DNA of 45,126 bases from CAZQQN01 sp964549595 (GTDB lineage: Bacteria; Bacteroidota; Bacteroidia; CAILMK01; CAYYUA01): contig CAZJWK010000010.1 in NCBI GenBank assembly GCA_964549595.1, positions 1 through 45,126 on the forward strand. The letters run 5' to 3'. Under the pieces are notes generated by a model. It did not search any database, was not told the DNA's origin, and was given only the letters and a program-made list of their open reading frames with translations. The position numbers and the translations under genes were made by a program. Shown one piece after another: positions 16,885 through 25,964 of the stretch; the stretch's first letter is position 1; the number at the start of each line of letters is the position of its first letter.

Positions 16885-19482
16885 ATGGGAAAGATTAATT
16901 TTAAACGGGATTGGTTACCTCATATCGTTGTATTAGCCCTTTTTGCCATTCTGACCAGTATTTACTTTTATCCTGCTTTCGAGGGTAAGGTATTGAGTCA
17001 GCATGATGTGCAACAATGGCGATCTTCGGTACAAGAGGCGAAACAATACAACAAAACCCATGAGGATGTCACCCGTTGGACTAACTCCAAGTTTAGCGGT
17101 ATGCCTACTTATCAGATGATGGGCAAATTTGATGAAAGCAGTTGGCTGGTTAAGCCAATATCCATGTTTATTCCTAAGCTTTTCCCTGAGAATATCGGGT
17201 TGATATTTATGGCCATGGTAGGCTTTTACATACTGTTGATTTCCCTGGGCTTTTCAGTGCCCATTAGTGCTTTAGGGGCCATTGCTTTTGGCTTTTGTAC
17301 CCATAATATCGTTATTCTAAAAGCCGGGCACATAACAAAGATGCGCACAATGGCTTTTGGGCCGTTGGTTTTAAGTAGCATAATGTTAACTTTCAGGAAA
17401 AGGAAGTTATGGCTGGGCGCTTCTTTCACTGCCTTTTTTCTGGCTATTGTGATTTCCTCTAACCACCCTCAGATTACTTATTACCTGGGTATTGCCTCCG
17501 GTATTTATTTACTCATAGAATTGATAATTGCTTTCAGGGAAAAGGATCTCGCTTTTTTTAGTAAGGGCCTGGGGCTTTTGTTAATAGCGGTTATCCTGGC
17601 CTTTGGTTCGCACCTACAAAGGCTTGGTACCATTTACGAATACAGCCAGGCTTCAACCCGGGGTTATGAATCTCCACTGGAAAAAGAGGAAGAAAAGTCA
17701 GGGTTGGATAAAAGTTATGTATTTAGCTGGAGCTATGGCATTGCTGAAACAGCCAACTTAATGATCCCGAATTTTATGGGTGGTAGCAGTGGTAAAGCGT
17801 TTGCCAATCAAAAAGATAGCGAAACGATAAAGGCTTTGCGGAATATTCGAGATAAAAACAAAATTAACCGAGTAGCACGCCAAACCAAACAATATTGGGG
17901 AGATCAGCCAATGACTTCCGGGCCTTTTTACATGGGTGCTATTATTTGTTTTCTTTTTGTTTTGGGGCTTTTTTTGGTTCGCGGGCCTTTAAAGTGGTGG
18001 TTGGTTATTATTACGGTGTTGGCTATTATGTTAGCCTGGGGTAAAAACTTTATGGCCTTTAATAGCCTTTTTTACCACTATTTCCCCCTTTACAGCAAAT
18101 TCAGAACGGTCACCATGATCCTTTACCTGGTTCAGGTTACTTTGCCTTTGATGGGGGCAATGGCCTTAAAGCAAGCATTTTACAATGGCATTGATAAAGC
18201 AACCTTGCAATCAGCCCTTAAAAAATCATTCTTGATCACTGGGGGATTCTGTCTTGTTTTTGCCCTTATTCCGGGCGTTTTTCTGGATTTTACTGCCGGT
18301 GGGGACTCAACGAGGTTTTTATCAAAAAATGCGCCTCAGGTTCTGGAAGCCCTTAAATCCGACAGGGCTTCCCTTTTGAAAGCCGATGCTTTTAGATCCC
18401 TGATTTTTATAGCCCTTTCGGCAGGTGTTATTTATTTGTTTAGCAGAGGGACTATTAAGGAAAAGGTAGCATTATTGGCCATTGGCGTTTTGTTAATCGT
18501 GGATTTATGGGGTGTTGATAAACGCTATATCCATGAAGAAACCTTTAAAGAAAAAGGACAAAAAGCGGAGGCCCAAAAATCCTACGCTGATCAACAAATT
18601 TTAAAAGATGATGATCCCCATTATCGTGTTTTTAATCTGACTGTTAGCCCTTTTAACAATGCTACGACTTCTTACTACCATAAAGCCATTGGGGGTTATC
18701 ATGGTGCCAAAATGGGCCGTTATAACGATTTAATTCAGCAGCAGTTAAAGGACCAAATGCGTTTTATCCAAAGGAATTTAAGGGGCGGTGGATTCATCAG
18801 AAGGACGCAAACCGGTCCGGTTAAGTCGGTTATTTCCCCGCAAAAAGCGAAGGAATTGACGGTTTTAAACATGCTAAACATGAAATACGTGATCCTTCCG
18901 GGTAGAAATCAAGGCGAATTACCGGTCAGAAATCCCGCTAACTATGGAAATGCATGGTTTGTCAGGGATTTAATCCCCTTTGAAGATGGCGCTAAGGTAA
19001 TGAATAGCTTGGATACCCTGAACCCTAAAGAACGGGCTGTTTACCATCAAGAGTTTTCAGATTACCTGGAGGGGTTCAATTTACAATATGATCCCAATGG
19101 AAGTATTGAGTTAACCAAGTATGAACCCAATGAACTCGTTTATCGTAGCAATGCTAAGACTCCTCAGTTTTCGGTCTTTTCCGAAGTGTACTACAATGAT
19201 AAAAAGGGTTGGAAAGTTTACGTGGATGGCGAGCGGAAAAAACATATGCGGGTAAACTATGTCCTGAGAGGAATGAAGGTACCTGCAGGGGAACATAAAA
19301 TACGCTTTGTGTTTGATCCACAGACCCCCAAAACATTGGGTGAGGTTTCTTTTGCTTCTAATATTATCATTATTCTAATCGTATTGGGTGCCCTTGGGTA
19401 TTATTTTTATCAATATACCCAAAGAGAAGAGCCCAAACCAACCAGGGAATCCGGTAAATCAACCAAGAAGAAAAAGAAGTAG
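16885..19482 (+). CDS. YfhO family large membrane protein (GT-C-like)
   Basis: Inner-membrane protein of 865 residues resembling the YfhO family (PF09586). It opens MGKINFKRDWLPHIVVLALFA, followed by a periplasmic loop with SQHDVQQWRSSVQEAK and FSGMPTYQMMG, a layout shared with GT-C glycosyltransferases in which acidic residues of the first loop are catalytic (here D64-type positions are not certain). Ten or more membrane helices follow, then a long soluble C-terminal part (about 560-835), a last helix near 835-855 and a Lys-rich tail. In Bacillus YfhO has been linked to glycosylation of lipoteichoic acid; in Bacteroidota the substrate is unknown. It lies between two glycan gene groups, which suggests transfer of a lipid-linked sugar to a surface product. 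Confidence 0.75.
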   Translation: MGKINFKRDWLPHIVVLALFAILTSIYFYPAFEGKVLSQHDVQQWRSSVQEAKQYNKTHEDVTRWTNSKFSGMPTYQMMGKFDESSWLVKPISMFIPKLFPENIGLIFMAMVGFYILLISLGFSVPISALGAIAFGFCTHNIVILKAGHITKMRTMAFGPLVLSSIMLTFRKRKLWLGASFTAFFLAIVISSNHPQITYYLGIASGIYLLIELIIAFREKDLAFFSKGLGLLLIAVILAFGSHLQRLGTIYEYSQASTRGYESPLEKEEEKSGLDKSYVFSWSYGIAETANLMIPNFMGGSSGKAFANQKDSETIKALRNIRDKNKINRVARQTKQYWGDQPMTSGPFYMGAIICFLFVLGLFLVRGPLKWWLVIITVLAIMLAWGKNFMAFNSLFYHYFPLYSKFRTVTMILYLVQVTLPLMGAMALKQAFYNGIDKATLQSALKKSFLITGGFCLVFALIPGVFLDFTAGGDSTRFLSKNAPQVLEALKSDRASLLKADAFRSLIFIALSAGVIYLFSRGTIKEKVALLAIGVLLIVDLWGVDKRYIHEETFKEKGQKAEAQKSYADQQILKDDDPHYRVFNLTVSPFNNATTSYYHKAIGGYHGAKMGRYNDLIQQQLKDQMRFIQRNLRGGGFIRRTQTGPVKSVISPQKAKELTVLNMLNMKYVILPGRNQGELPVRNPANYGNAWFVRDLIPFEDGAKVMNSLDTLNPKERAVYHQEFSDYLEGFNLQYDPNGSIELTKYEPNELVYRSNAKTPQFSVFSEVYYNDKKGWKVYVDGERKKHMRVNYVLRGMKVPAGEHKIRFVFDPQTPKTLGEVSFASNIIIILIVLGALGYYFYQYTQREEPKPTRESGKSTKKKKK

Positions 19483-19510
19483 ATAACCCTGGAGAATGAA
19501 GTGAATGACC

Positions 19511-20365
19511 TTATTCCCAGTAATCAAGGCTAAGGTTAAAGACACTGGCCAGTTCTTGATTATAAGGCCTGCAGCGGGCTTTTAGGTTTTCTTTGGTTTC
19601 AAGGTCTGGTTCAGAAGGGGGTGGCAATGCTTTGGCATTCATTTTCAGGTAAAGGGGATTTAAAACCCTGGTTTGGATTTTATTGGGAATATACCGTTGG
19701 ATTTTCAGCCCCAATTGATGAAGCCACTTAAACTTAATCTGGACAGTCGGGTTTCCAACCGGGAAACTATAGGCATTGTAAAAGGAGGCGTCAATATTCA
19801 GGTATTGGCAAACCTTATCCATAAATTTTTGAGGCTCGTTTAACATTTCTTCCATCAGAAAAACATGAACGTTGGCCTTCCCGAATTTTTCTAACCAAGG
19901 CTTTAATTTTTCGATGTAATTGTTGTTCTGCAACATCTTTGGCCTATTGTTGATAAATTCCTCAAAACTGGTGTTTTTCCCCACGTTTTTCAGCCGGTAC
20001 TTTTGAAAGCGGTAAAAAGAGAAGATCCTTTGGGAAGGTTCCCTGACTATAAAAATCATTTTTGGCAAAGGGTCTAACTTAGGAAGTTGTTCAAGGGGCG
20101 TCTTTTGGTTAAAATAAACCGGCGTTGCCTCCATGATGATCTTTTCTCCCTGATAATGCGGAAATTGTTGGGTATAACCCTCCCAGCCATGCTCCTGAAA
20201 ATTGGCATTTTTGTTTAGGGGCACTACTTTATCGAACAGGTAGTAAGTTTCTTTGACCTTAGAGCCACAAACATCCGGGTGATCTGACAACCAATACCAG
20301 AGGGAGCTTGTGCCCGATTTGGGGAAGCCTGCTATGACGGTATTTGGTATAATTTGTTGTTTCAT
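19511..20365 (-). CDS. sulfotransferase (heparan-sulfate N-/O-sulfotransferase-like)
   Basis: PAPS-dependent sulfotransferase of 284 residues. The 5'-phosphosulfate loop GFPKSGTSSL is at 13-22, and the 3'-phosphate motif IFIVREPSQRIFSFYRF at 104-120 has the expected Arg108 and Ser116. KETYYLFD (38-45) resembles the substrate-side strand of heparan-type enzymes. The acceptor is likely a sugar, as the gene is 30 nt downstream of a GT2 glycosyltransferase and an FkbM methyltransferase in one operon. It is distinct from the sulfotransferase at 8324-9187, which has the SSH loop. It converges with YfhO with 28 nt between them and no visible terminator. Confidence 0.8.
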   Translation of the reverse strand: MKQQIIPNTVIAGFPKSGTSSLWYWLSDHPDVCGSKVKETYYLFDKVVPLNKNANFQEHGWEGYTQQFPHYQGEKIIMEATPVYFNQKTPLEQLPKLDPLPKMIFIVREPSQRIFSFYRFQKYRLKNVGKNTSFEEFINNRPKMLQNNNYIEKLKPWLEKFGKANVHVFLMEEMLNEPQKFMDKVCQYLNIDASFYNAYSFPVGNPTVQIKFKWLHQLGLKIQRYIPNKIQTRVLNPLYLKMNAKALPPPSEPDLETKENLKARCRPYNQELASVFNLSLDYWE

Positions 20366-20395
20366 GCTAATTAGGACGAAATCCCCTCTTTAAGG

Positions 20396-21205
20396 TTAGT
20401 TGTCTTCCTGTAACGCTTTAGGCACTTCACCAATTTTACCCTTATTTTTTCGTTTGATTAGCCATTTTCCCAGGCTGGTTTGCATTAAAGGATAAAAAAT
20501 CACCTGAAAAATGTAGCCCCATAGAATCCTTATATCCCAGCCTTTGTGTTTAACATAGCTTCGCAAAACTTCATTAAAGGCGGCTTTCCACTTCACATTA
20601 CTCACCCCTCCGGGTGTGAAAATGGTAATGGGATAAGGAATATAAGCGAATTTTTCATTTCTGATGCGTATCAGGAAATCAAAGTCCATCGAATAGCGGT
20701 AGGATTTATCAAAATAACCATGCTTCTCGTAAAGGTTTTTTTTCACAAACATGGTGGGGTGGCCGGTTTTGCCGAACCCTCTGTAAAGTTTATCAGGATC
20801 AAATGGCTTCCCCGTGATTATCCAATGATCTCCCATTTTTTGAAGGTATTGACCATGAGTCCACTGTACAGAAGGGTCGTTTTCAAAAATAGCCAATTCC
20901 CTTTCTATGATGCTTTCATCGTAATACAAATCCCCCGAATTGAGCAGGTGTATAATATCCCCCTGCCCATGGTAAACCCCTTTATTAAAGGCGTCACTGA
21001 TGCCCTCATCAGGTTCACTAATCCATTGACGGTAGGGCGGATGCTCAGTATTTTCCAGGAAGTTTTTTATGGCATTATTGGTGGAACCATCAATAATAAG
21101 ATGCTCATAGGGTTTGACCCGCTGTTCGTCCACTGAAGCAATGGTTTTTTTCAATTCCTCCGGGTTATTAAAGCAAATCGTGGCTGTCGTGATCCGGTAA
21201 TTCAT
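20396..21205 (-). CDS. GT2 family glycosyltransferase
   Basis: Inverting GT-A glycosyltransferase (269 aa) that would build a glycan from a nucleotide-sugar donor. Features: N-terminal donor-binding strand RITTATICFNNPEELKKTI, LIIDGSTN (37-44), SEPDEGISDAFNKG (63-76), the metal-binding-type motif LNSGDLYY (88-95) and a downstream YSMDFDFLIRI containing the acceptor-activating acidic residues. The SEPDEGISDAFNKG and LNSGD strings are typical of WcaA/colanic-type transferases. A C-terminal hydrophobic region near 235-255 may associate with the membrane. Middle gene of the FkbM-GT2-sulfotransferase operon (gaps of 32 and 30 nt). Donor and acceptor unknown. Confidence 0.85.
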   Translation of the reverse strand: MNYRITTATICFNNPEELKKTIASVDEQRVKPYEHLIIDGSTNNAIKNFLENTEHPPYRQWISEPDEGISDAFNKGVYHGQGDIIHLLNSGDLYYDESIIERELAIFENDPSVQWTHGQYLQKMGDHWIITGKPFDPDKLYRGFGKTGHPTMFVKKNLYEKHGYFDKSYRYSMDFDFLIRIRNEKFAYIPYPITIFTPGGVSNVKWKAAFNEVLRSYVKHKGWDIRILWGYIFQVIFYPLMQTSLGKWLIKRKNKGKIGEVPKALQEDN

Positions 21206-21237
21206 GGAACGCTTTTCCTAAGTTTTGCTCAGGGTGG

Positions 21238-22038
21238 TCATTCAATGACCAGACCTATTTTTTTTTCAAATTTTTCCGAGCTATTTTCCGGGATGAAATA
21301 AAAGTCGCCAGCTACTTGTTCCAACGCTTTTTCCCCTTTTTTGAGGGTTGGATAGGTTAGGCCGTACACTTCGTAGCCCAAGGGCTTTAAAGCCTTGTGA
21401 ATGGTGAACCGGTTTTCCTTTGGCACTATTTCAATTTGGATCCAGGGCAGAAAAGTTTGAATCAATTCCTTTATGTGGGGTATTATATGGGTTTCATAAC
21501 CCTCCACATCACATTTGATAAAATCCACTCGGGAAATGTCCTGAAACAATGTCGCCGGATTATAGGAAGTGACTTGATAGGTAAGGTAGCTGGTTTCCTG
21601 TGATTTTTTCCCATTTTCCACTTCAACGGTTGATAGTCCGTGCCTGATAACCCCGTTCCGGACAGGTACTTGCATGGTTATCACATCACCGTCTTTGTCT
21701 CCCAGGGCATAAGGCAATTGAACGATGTTTTCCGGATAGGGGGAAAGGCTTTTATTAGTGGTTAGTACTTCGTTAAAAATGGGGATGGGCTCCACTGCCC
21801 ATATTTTGCCGTTTTTCCCTATGATCCGGGAAATCGGGATGGTGTAGTAACCCAGATTGGCTCCCAGGTCAATGACATAATCACCGGGATTGACCAAATT
21901 TTGCACCAAGTAATTTTCCGGGTACTTGTTTTTCAGCAATCCCAACCTGTAAAGGAAAAAATAAGCACGGCTGATAACCGTTAAGTATTTTTTTATCCCT
22001 AAGGTTTTGGATAAAAATTGTTTGATTAGGCTTATCAT
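21238..22038 (-). CDS. FkbM family SAM-dependent methyltransferase
   Basis: FkbM-type O-methyltransferase (266 aa from ATG 22038). Motif I DYVIDLGANLGYYTIPISR is at about 53-71, IWAVEPIP at 79-86, and the family hallmark VDFIKCDVEGYE lies near 160-172. Family members methylate sugar or polyketide hydroxyl groups, and here the neighbouring glycosyltransferase and sulfotransferase suggest a glycan acceptor. An ATG at 22071 would add 11 residues, but a perfect -7 box lies between the two ATGs (22049-22056, minus strand), so the shorter start is better. First gene of the operon running to 19511. Confidence 0.8.
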   Translation of the reverse strand: MISLIKQFLSKTLGIKKYLTVISRAYFFLYRLGLLKNKYPENYLVQNLVNPGDYVIDLGANLGYYTIPISRIIGKNGKIWAVEPIPIFNEVLTTNKSLSPYPENIVQLPYALGDKDGDVITMQVPVRNGVIRHGLSTVEVENGKKSQETSYLTYQVTSYNPATLFQDISRVDFIKCDVEGYETHIIPHIKELIQTFLPWIQIEIVPKENRFTIHKALKPLGYEVYGLTYPTLKKGEKALEQVAGDFYFIPENSSEKFEKKIGLVIE

Positions 22039-22048
22039 ATCGGATGAG

Positions 22049-22056
22049 CAAAAATA
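22049..22056 (-). promoter_or_regulatory. putative -7 box of the FkbM-GT2-sulfotransferase operon
   Basis: Minus-strand TATTTTTG (plus CAAAAATA) matches TAnnTTTG and ends 10 nt upstream of the ATG at 22038, implying a very short leader. The shared 13-mer at 22085-22097 is 28 nt further upstream. Confidence 0.4.
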
Positions 22057-22084
22057 AGCACCTCCTTTCATTAAAACGAATTGA

Positions 22085-22097
22085 AAAAGGGGTTTAA
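22085..22097. promoter_or_regulatory. 13-mer AAAAGGGGTTTAA, second copy
   Basis: Identical to 12919-12931 and at almost the same distance (28 versus 27 nt) upstream of a putative minus-strand -7 box. Here it is not part of a palindrome. Possible upstream element or binding site; chance cannot be excluded. Confidence 0.3.
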
Positions 22098-22184
22098 TTT
22101 GTTGGGCCCAAAGTTTGACGGATTAATTCCGTAAAATAATGAAACCCTTTGCTATCAAAACTAACCATGCTTTAAACGACTGAA

Positions 22185-22192
22185 TAATTTTG
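22185..22192 (+). promoter_or_regulatory. putative -7 box of the outer-membrane-like protein gene
   Basis: TAATTTTG matches TAnnTTTG exactly. It overlaps the TTG at 22190, so that codon is unlikely to be the translation start; the next in-frame TTG at 22205 is 12 nt downstream. Confidence 0.4.
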
Positions 22193-22204
22193 AACTCACC
22201 AACC

Positions 22205-22984
22205 TTGAAAATTAATGGTTTTATCACCTTTTTCCTGGTCATTCCCTTTTTAGGATTAACCCAACAAAAAGAGGAAAAGACCTATAGTCCTCAACTCAAT
22301 CATGTGAGACAATCGGAGGTTGAATTGGGGATGAAAACCGGCGTGAATCAAAATGCTTTGCGGTTTATCCCTCCCGGTGTGATAGGCAATAGTGCTTTAG
22401 AGGTAGATTTCGGAACCGGGATTGCTAACCGTTTTTCTTTAAAAATAGGGTCAAATGAGGGGTTTGCATTTTTATCAGCACCGGGGTATTTGCAAAAAAG
22501 AAGTAAACTCATTATACCAAGGGATTCTACCGTTACTTTGACCTACAATCTGGAATATATTTCTATTCCTTTTTACAGCATTTACCAAAGCGATTTTCAA
22601 TACCTTGCGGGTAATGTCTTTCAACAATTTTATTTCAATTCAGGAATAAGCTTTAATATCCTGACCCGGGCGAGACGGAAGGTTGAAATTGAGCAGCTCG
22701 AGTTTAGCCAAACCCGGCCTTTTAACAAAAACGTTAATCCTGTGGAAGCCAGTGGTGTTTTAGCCCTGGGTAGCCGCTTTTTAATAAATCAGGCCGGTTC
22801 GTTCTACGTGGAGTTAAAAGCCGAAAGCAGCCTTACCGACATTAATAATTCCTTTGAAATATTTAGTAATTTGCCCTCAAGTGCACCTGACATTAAAATA
22901 AGGCATTTCGGGGTTAGTTTTTTGGTGGGGTTCTCAACAAGTCTTGCCAAGCCCAATCAAAATAAAAATTCTCTCTCCAGGTAA
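22205..22984 (+). CDS. exported beta-rich protein, probably outer-membrane barrel
   Basis: A 259-residue protein of no family I can name with certainty. The N-terminus is a signal peptide (MKINGFITFFLVIPFLGLTQ), and the rest alternates short amphipathic strands rich in Phe, Tyr and Gly (FGTGIANRFSLKIGSN, LTYNLEYISIPFYSIYQ, YFNSGISFNIL, GVSFLVGFSTSL), as in small Bacteroidota outer-membrane barrels of the OMP_b-brl type. The gene has no ATG near the beginning; the frame opens with TTG at 22190 or 22205. The later one is chosen because it yields a standard MK-type signal peptide and because the first overlaps a promoter box. It is divergent from the FkbM operon and 96 nt upstream of the ABC exporter. 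Confidence 0.6.
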   Translation: MKINGFITFFLVIPFLGLTQQKEEKTYSPQLNHVRQSEVELGMKTGVNQNALRFIPPGVIGNSALEVDFGTGIANRFSLKIGSNEGFAFLSAPGYLQKRSKLIIPRDSTVTLTYNLEYISIPFYSIYQSDFQYLAGNVFQQFYFNSGISFNILTRARRKVEIEQLEFSQTRPFNKNVNPVEASGVLALGSRFLINQAGSFYVELKAESSLTDINNSFEIFSNLPSSAPDIKIRHFGVSFLVGFSTSLAKPNQNKNSLSR

Positions 22985-23080
22985 ATGCATTTTCTAATGG
23001 GTTTTTACGGGTTTGATTTTTAAGTTTACGCTTTGAAACCACAAGGCCAACAATTTGTTTTAAGGGATTAACAATTTCCA

Positions 23081-24853
23081 ATGGCTAAATTCAGCGATCA
23101 AAACATTAGCGGAAAGGCAGTTGACACCTCTTTGCTTAAGAAGGTGTATGGTCTGATAACCCCCTACAGGTATTTATTTTACATTGCCGTAATCATAACA
23201 TTTTTTAATTCAGTAGTGGGACCGGCTATCCCTTATGCCATCCGTCATACTATTGATAATGAGATCCTAAAACTGGATGGGACCGGTCTGCAGCTTATGG
23301 CCATGCTTATTTTGGGTTTGATGCTTTTGCAAGGGGTATTGACTTATTACCAAACCTATCTGACGAATTACCTGGGGCAAAATGCCATTAAACATCTAAG
23401 GGAAAAAGTGTTTAACCACATAATGGGTTTTAAATCCCGTGTATTTGATAACACCCCGATAGGTACCTTCATCACCCGCACTGTTACTGATGTAGAACGT
23501 GTTGCAGACATTTTTTCACAAGGATTGATCAATATTGTGGGTGATCTCCTTCAATTGGTGATCATCATTTCTATAATGTTCTACACGGATTGGGAACTGA
23601 CCCTTGTCATGCTTACGGTTTTCCCTTTTCTAATCGCAATCTCCTGGGTGTTTAAGGAGAAGGTAAAAGTGGCCTTCCAGGATGTGCGAACACAGGTAGC
23701 CAGGCTTAATGCTTTTTTACAGGAGCATATTACCGGTATGGGGATTATTAAAATCTTCAGCCGGGAAAAAACGGAAATGGAAAAATTTGATAAGATCAAC
23801 CAGAAACACAGGGATGCGAATGTTCGCTCTGTTTTATATTATGCCTTGTTTTTCCCCGCTATTGAGCTTTTTTCGGCCATTGCTATTGCTTTGGTGGTCT
23901 GGTATGGAACCAAAAATGTGCTTGCCGGACAAGTTACTTTCGGTACCCTTGTGCTTTTTATCATGTACATCAACATGATGTTCCGCCCCATCCGGCAAAT
24001 AGCCAATAACTTTAATGTGCTGCAAATGGGCATGGTAGCATCCTCCAGAATTTTCAAAGTGTTGGAACATGAAGAGTCTATCCCCAATAATGGAAAGGTG
24101 TATGAAAAACCCTTTAAAGGCAGGATTGCTTTTAACCAGGCTTGGTTTGCCTATGAAGAGGAAGAATATGTGCTCAAAAACATAAACCTTGATATCTCCG
24201 AAGGGGAAAACGTAGCCATTGTGGGATCAACCGGTGCCGGCAAAACCACCATTACCAATTTGATAACCCGGATGTATGATGTGAACCATGGCAGTATAAC
24301 CATAGATGGAAAGGATATACGGGATTACGACCTTGAATACCTCCGAAGCCAAATTTCCATTGTCTTACAGGAAGTTTTTCTGTTTTCAGACACCATTGCC
24401 AATAACATCAAACTGTACCAGGAAGACATTAAGCGTGAACAAATAGAGGAGGCCGCCAGGCTTATCGGGGCTGACAAGTTTATTAATGAGCTCCCCGGCC
24501 GTTTTGATTTTCAGGTTCAGGAAAGGGGCTCAACCCTTTCTGCCGGTCAAAGGCAGCTCATATCGTTTATCAGAGCCATTATTCAGGACCCCAAAATTTT
24601 AATCCTTGATGAAGCTACCTCATCGGTTGATAATGAAACGGAAGAACTGATCCAGGAAGCGACTCAGGCTTTATTGAAAGGAAGGACTTCTATAGTCATT
24701 GCCCACAGGCTCTCTACCATACAAAATGCCGATCAAATACTGGTTATGGAGAAGGGTGAAATAAAAGAAAGGGGTACCCATGATGAGCTCATGGCCAAAG
24801 AAGGCCTTTACAAACAATTAATCAAGCTTCAATTTACAGAACTTGCGGTTTAA
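23081..24853 (+). CDS. ABC-type exporter, fused permease and ATPase (MsbA/multidrug-like)
   Basis: Half-size ABC exporter (590 aa), an export pump that works as a homodimer or heterodimer. Six membrane helices occupy residues 20-310. The nucleotide-binding domain has Walker A GSTGAGKTT (about 385-393), Q-loop region IVLQEVFLFSD, signature LSAGQRQLISF, Walker B ILILDEATSSVD and H-loop IVIAHRLST. The order and lengths fit lipid or drug exporters of the MsbA/LmrA class. The signature reads LSAGQ rather than the usual LSGGQ, a common permitted variant. Substrate unknown; a lipid or a glycolipid is possible given the neighbours. There is no exact -7 box in the 96-nt upstream gap. Confidence 0.9.
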   Translation: MAKFSDQNISGKAVDTSLLKKVYGLITPYRYLFYIAVIITFFNSVVGPAIPYAIRHTIDNEILKLDGTGLQLMAMLILGLMLLQGVLTYYQTYLTNYLGQNAIKHLREKVFNHIMGFKSRVFDNTPIGTFITRTVTDVERVADIFSQGLINIVGDLLQLVIIISIMFYTDWELTLVMLTVFPFLIAISWVFKEKVKVAFQDVRTQVARLNAFLQEHITGMGIIKIFSREKTEMEKFDKINQKHRDANVRSVLYYALFFPAIELFSAIAIALVVWYGTKNVLAGQVTFGTLVLFIMYINMMFRPIRQIANNFNVLQMGMVASSRIFKVLEHEESIPNNGKVYEKPFKGRIAFNQAWFAYEEEEYVLKNINLDISEGENVAIVGSTGAGKTTITNLITRMYDVNHGSITIDGKDIRDYDLEYLRSQISIVLQEVFLFSDTIANNIKLYQEDIKREQIEEAARLIGADKFINELPGRFDFQVQERGSTLSAGQRQLISFIRAIIQDPKILILDEATSSVDNETEELIQEATQALLKGRTSIVIAHRLSTIQNADQILVMEKGEIKERGTHDELMAKEGLYKQLIKLQFTELAV

Positions 24854-24953
24854 AGCCTTTGCCGGTTTTTAAGGAGTGGCTACTTTGACCACACAGTATT
24901 ACTTGGGTTTTTTAAAAAAAAGTTGATATTTGCCGGTTAATTTTTAAAAACAG

Positions 24954-25964
24954 ATGTGGCAGATCAAGGAAATCAAGGCATTAATTGCCAAAAATCCCAA
25001 AGTTGTCATTACAACCCACCGTAACCCGGATGGAGATGCCTTAGGGTCTTCCCTTGGCCTAATGCATTACCTCCGCAAAAAAGGGCTTAATGCCCGGGTG
25101 GTTACCCCTACTGATTTTGGGGATTTCTTAAGGTGGATGCCCGGGAATGATGAAATTATTAATTACGAAGCCAATACAGCCTCTGCAAAGGCCGTATTTG
25201 AGGAGGCCGAAGTGGTTTTTTGCCTCGATTTTAATGATCCGGCAAGAACAGAAAATCTTCAATCCCTTATAGATGGTGTTAAAGTTCCGCGTGTGCTTAT
25301 TGATCACCATTTGAACCCAAATGGCTTCCATGATTACGCTTTGTGGGAGTCCTCAGCGGCGGCCACTGCAGAGTTGGTATTTGATTTAATAACTGAATTC
25401 GGGGATGAGGATTTGATAGACCAGGACATTGCCAGTTGCATTTATGCAGGCATTGTGACAGACTCCGGCTCTTTTCGCTTTGCTTCCACAAGTGCTAAAT
25501 TGCATCGAATGTCGGCCTTGTTAATAGAAAAGGGGATAGACCACGTTAGCATCCATGAAAAGATTTATGATAGCTTCACTGAAAATAACCTCCGGTATTT
25601 CGGGTATTGCTTTAATAACCGGTTAAAAGTCTTTAGCGATTACCGAACTGCCATTATAGAGGTCGTTAATAAAGATTTGGAGGCATTCGGAATTACTAAA
25701 GACCAAACAGATGGTTTGGTCAATTTTGCCTTAAGCATTCAAGACGTGGTTTTTGCTGCCGTTATAAAGGAAAATTCCCAATTTACCAAAATATCCTTCC
25801 GGTCTAAAGGCCGTTTCCCGGCCAATGAATTTGCTCAGGAATTTTTTGAAGGGGGAGGGCATTTTAATGCAGCTGGTGGCAAATGCGATAAAAGCATTTT
25901 TGAAACCACCGAAATTTTCAAGGAAAAACTTGAAAAGTACAAAGACTTACTTTTATCTTCATGA
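24954..25964 (+). CDS. nrnA: bifunctional oligoribonuclease/PAP phosphatase NrnA (DHH/DHHA1)
   Basis: DHH-superfamily phosphoesterase of 336 residues, the normal NrnA length. It degrades short RNA fragments and removes the 3'-phosphate of pAp. Metal ligands are in place: H22, D26 and D28 in THRNPDGDALGS, D92 in CLDFND, DHH at 117-119, and D170 in VTDSGSF. The C-terminal DHHA1 domain contains the substrate loop GGGHFNAAGG. PAP is the by-product of sulfotransferases, of which there are two in this window, so a link is plausible, though NrnA is also a housekeeping gene. Its stop overlaps the next start as ATGA, so the two genes are translationally coupled. A near-match to the -7 box (GATATTTG) is 21 nt upstream. 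Confidence 0.9.
   Translation: MWQIKEIKALIAKNPKVVITTHRNPDGDALGSSLGLMHYLRKKGLNARVVTPTDFGDFLRWMPGNDEIINYEANTASAKAVFEEAEVVFCLDFNDPARTENLQSLIDGVKVPRVLIDHHLNPNGFHDYALWESSAAATAELVFDLITEFGDEDLIDQDIASCIYAGIVTDSGSFRFASTSAKLHRMSALLIEKGIDHVSIHEKIYDSFTENNLRYFGYCFNNRLKVFSDYRTAIIEVVNKDLEAFGITKDQTDGLVNFALSIQDVVFAAVIKENSQFTKISFRSKGRFPANEFAQEFFEGGGHFNAAGGKCDKSIFETTEIFKEKLEKYKDLLLSS

Noticed and set aside
20546..21136. 196-codon plus-strand frame antisense to the GT2 gene
   Set aside because: The glycosyltransferase on the other strand has full family motifs; the antisense product resembles nothing and has no start context.
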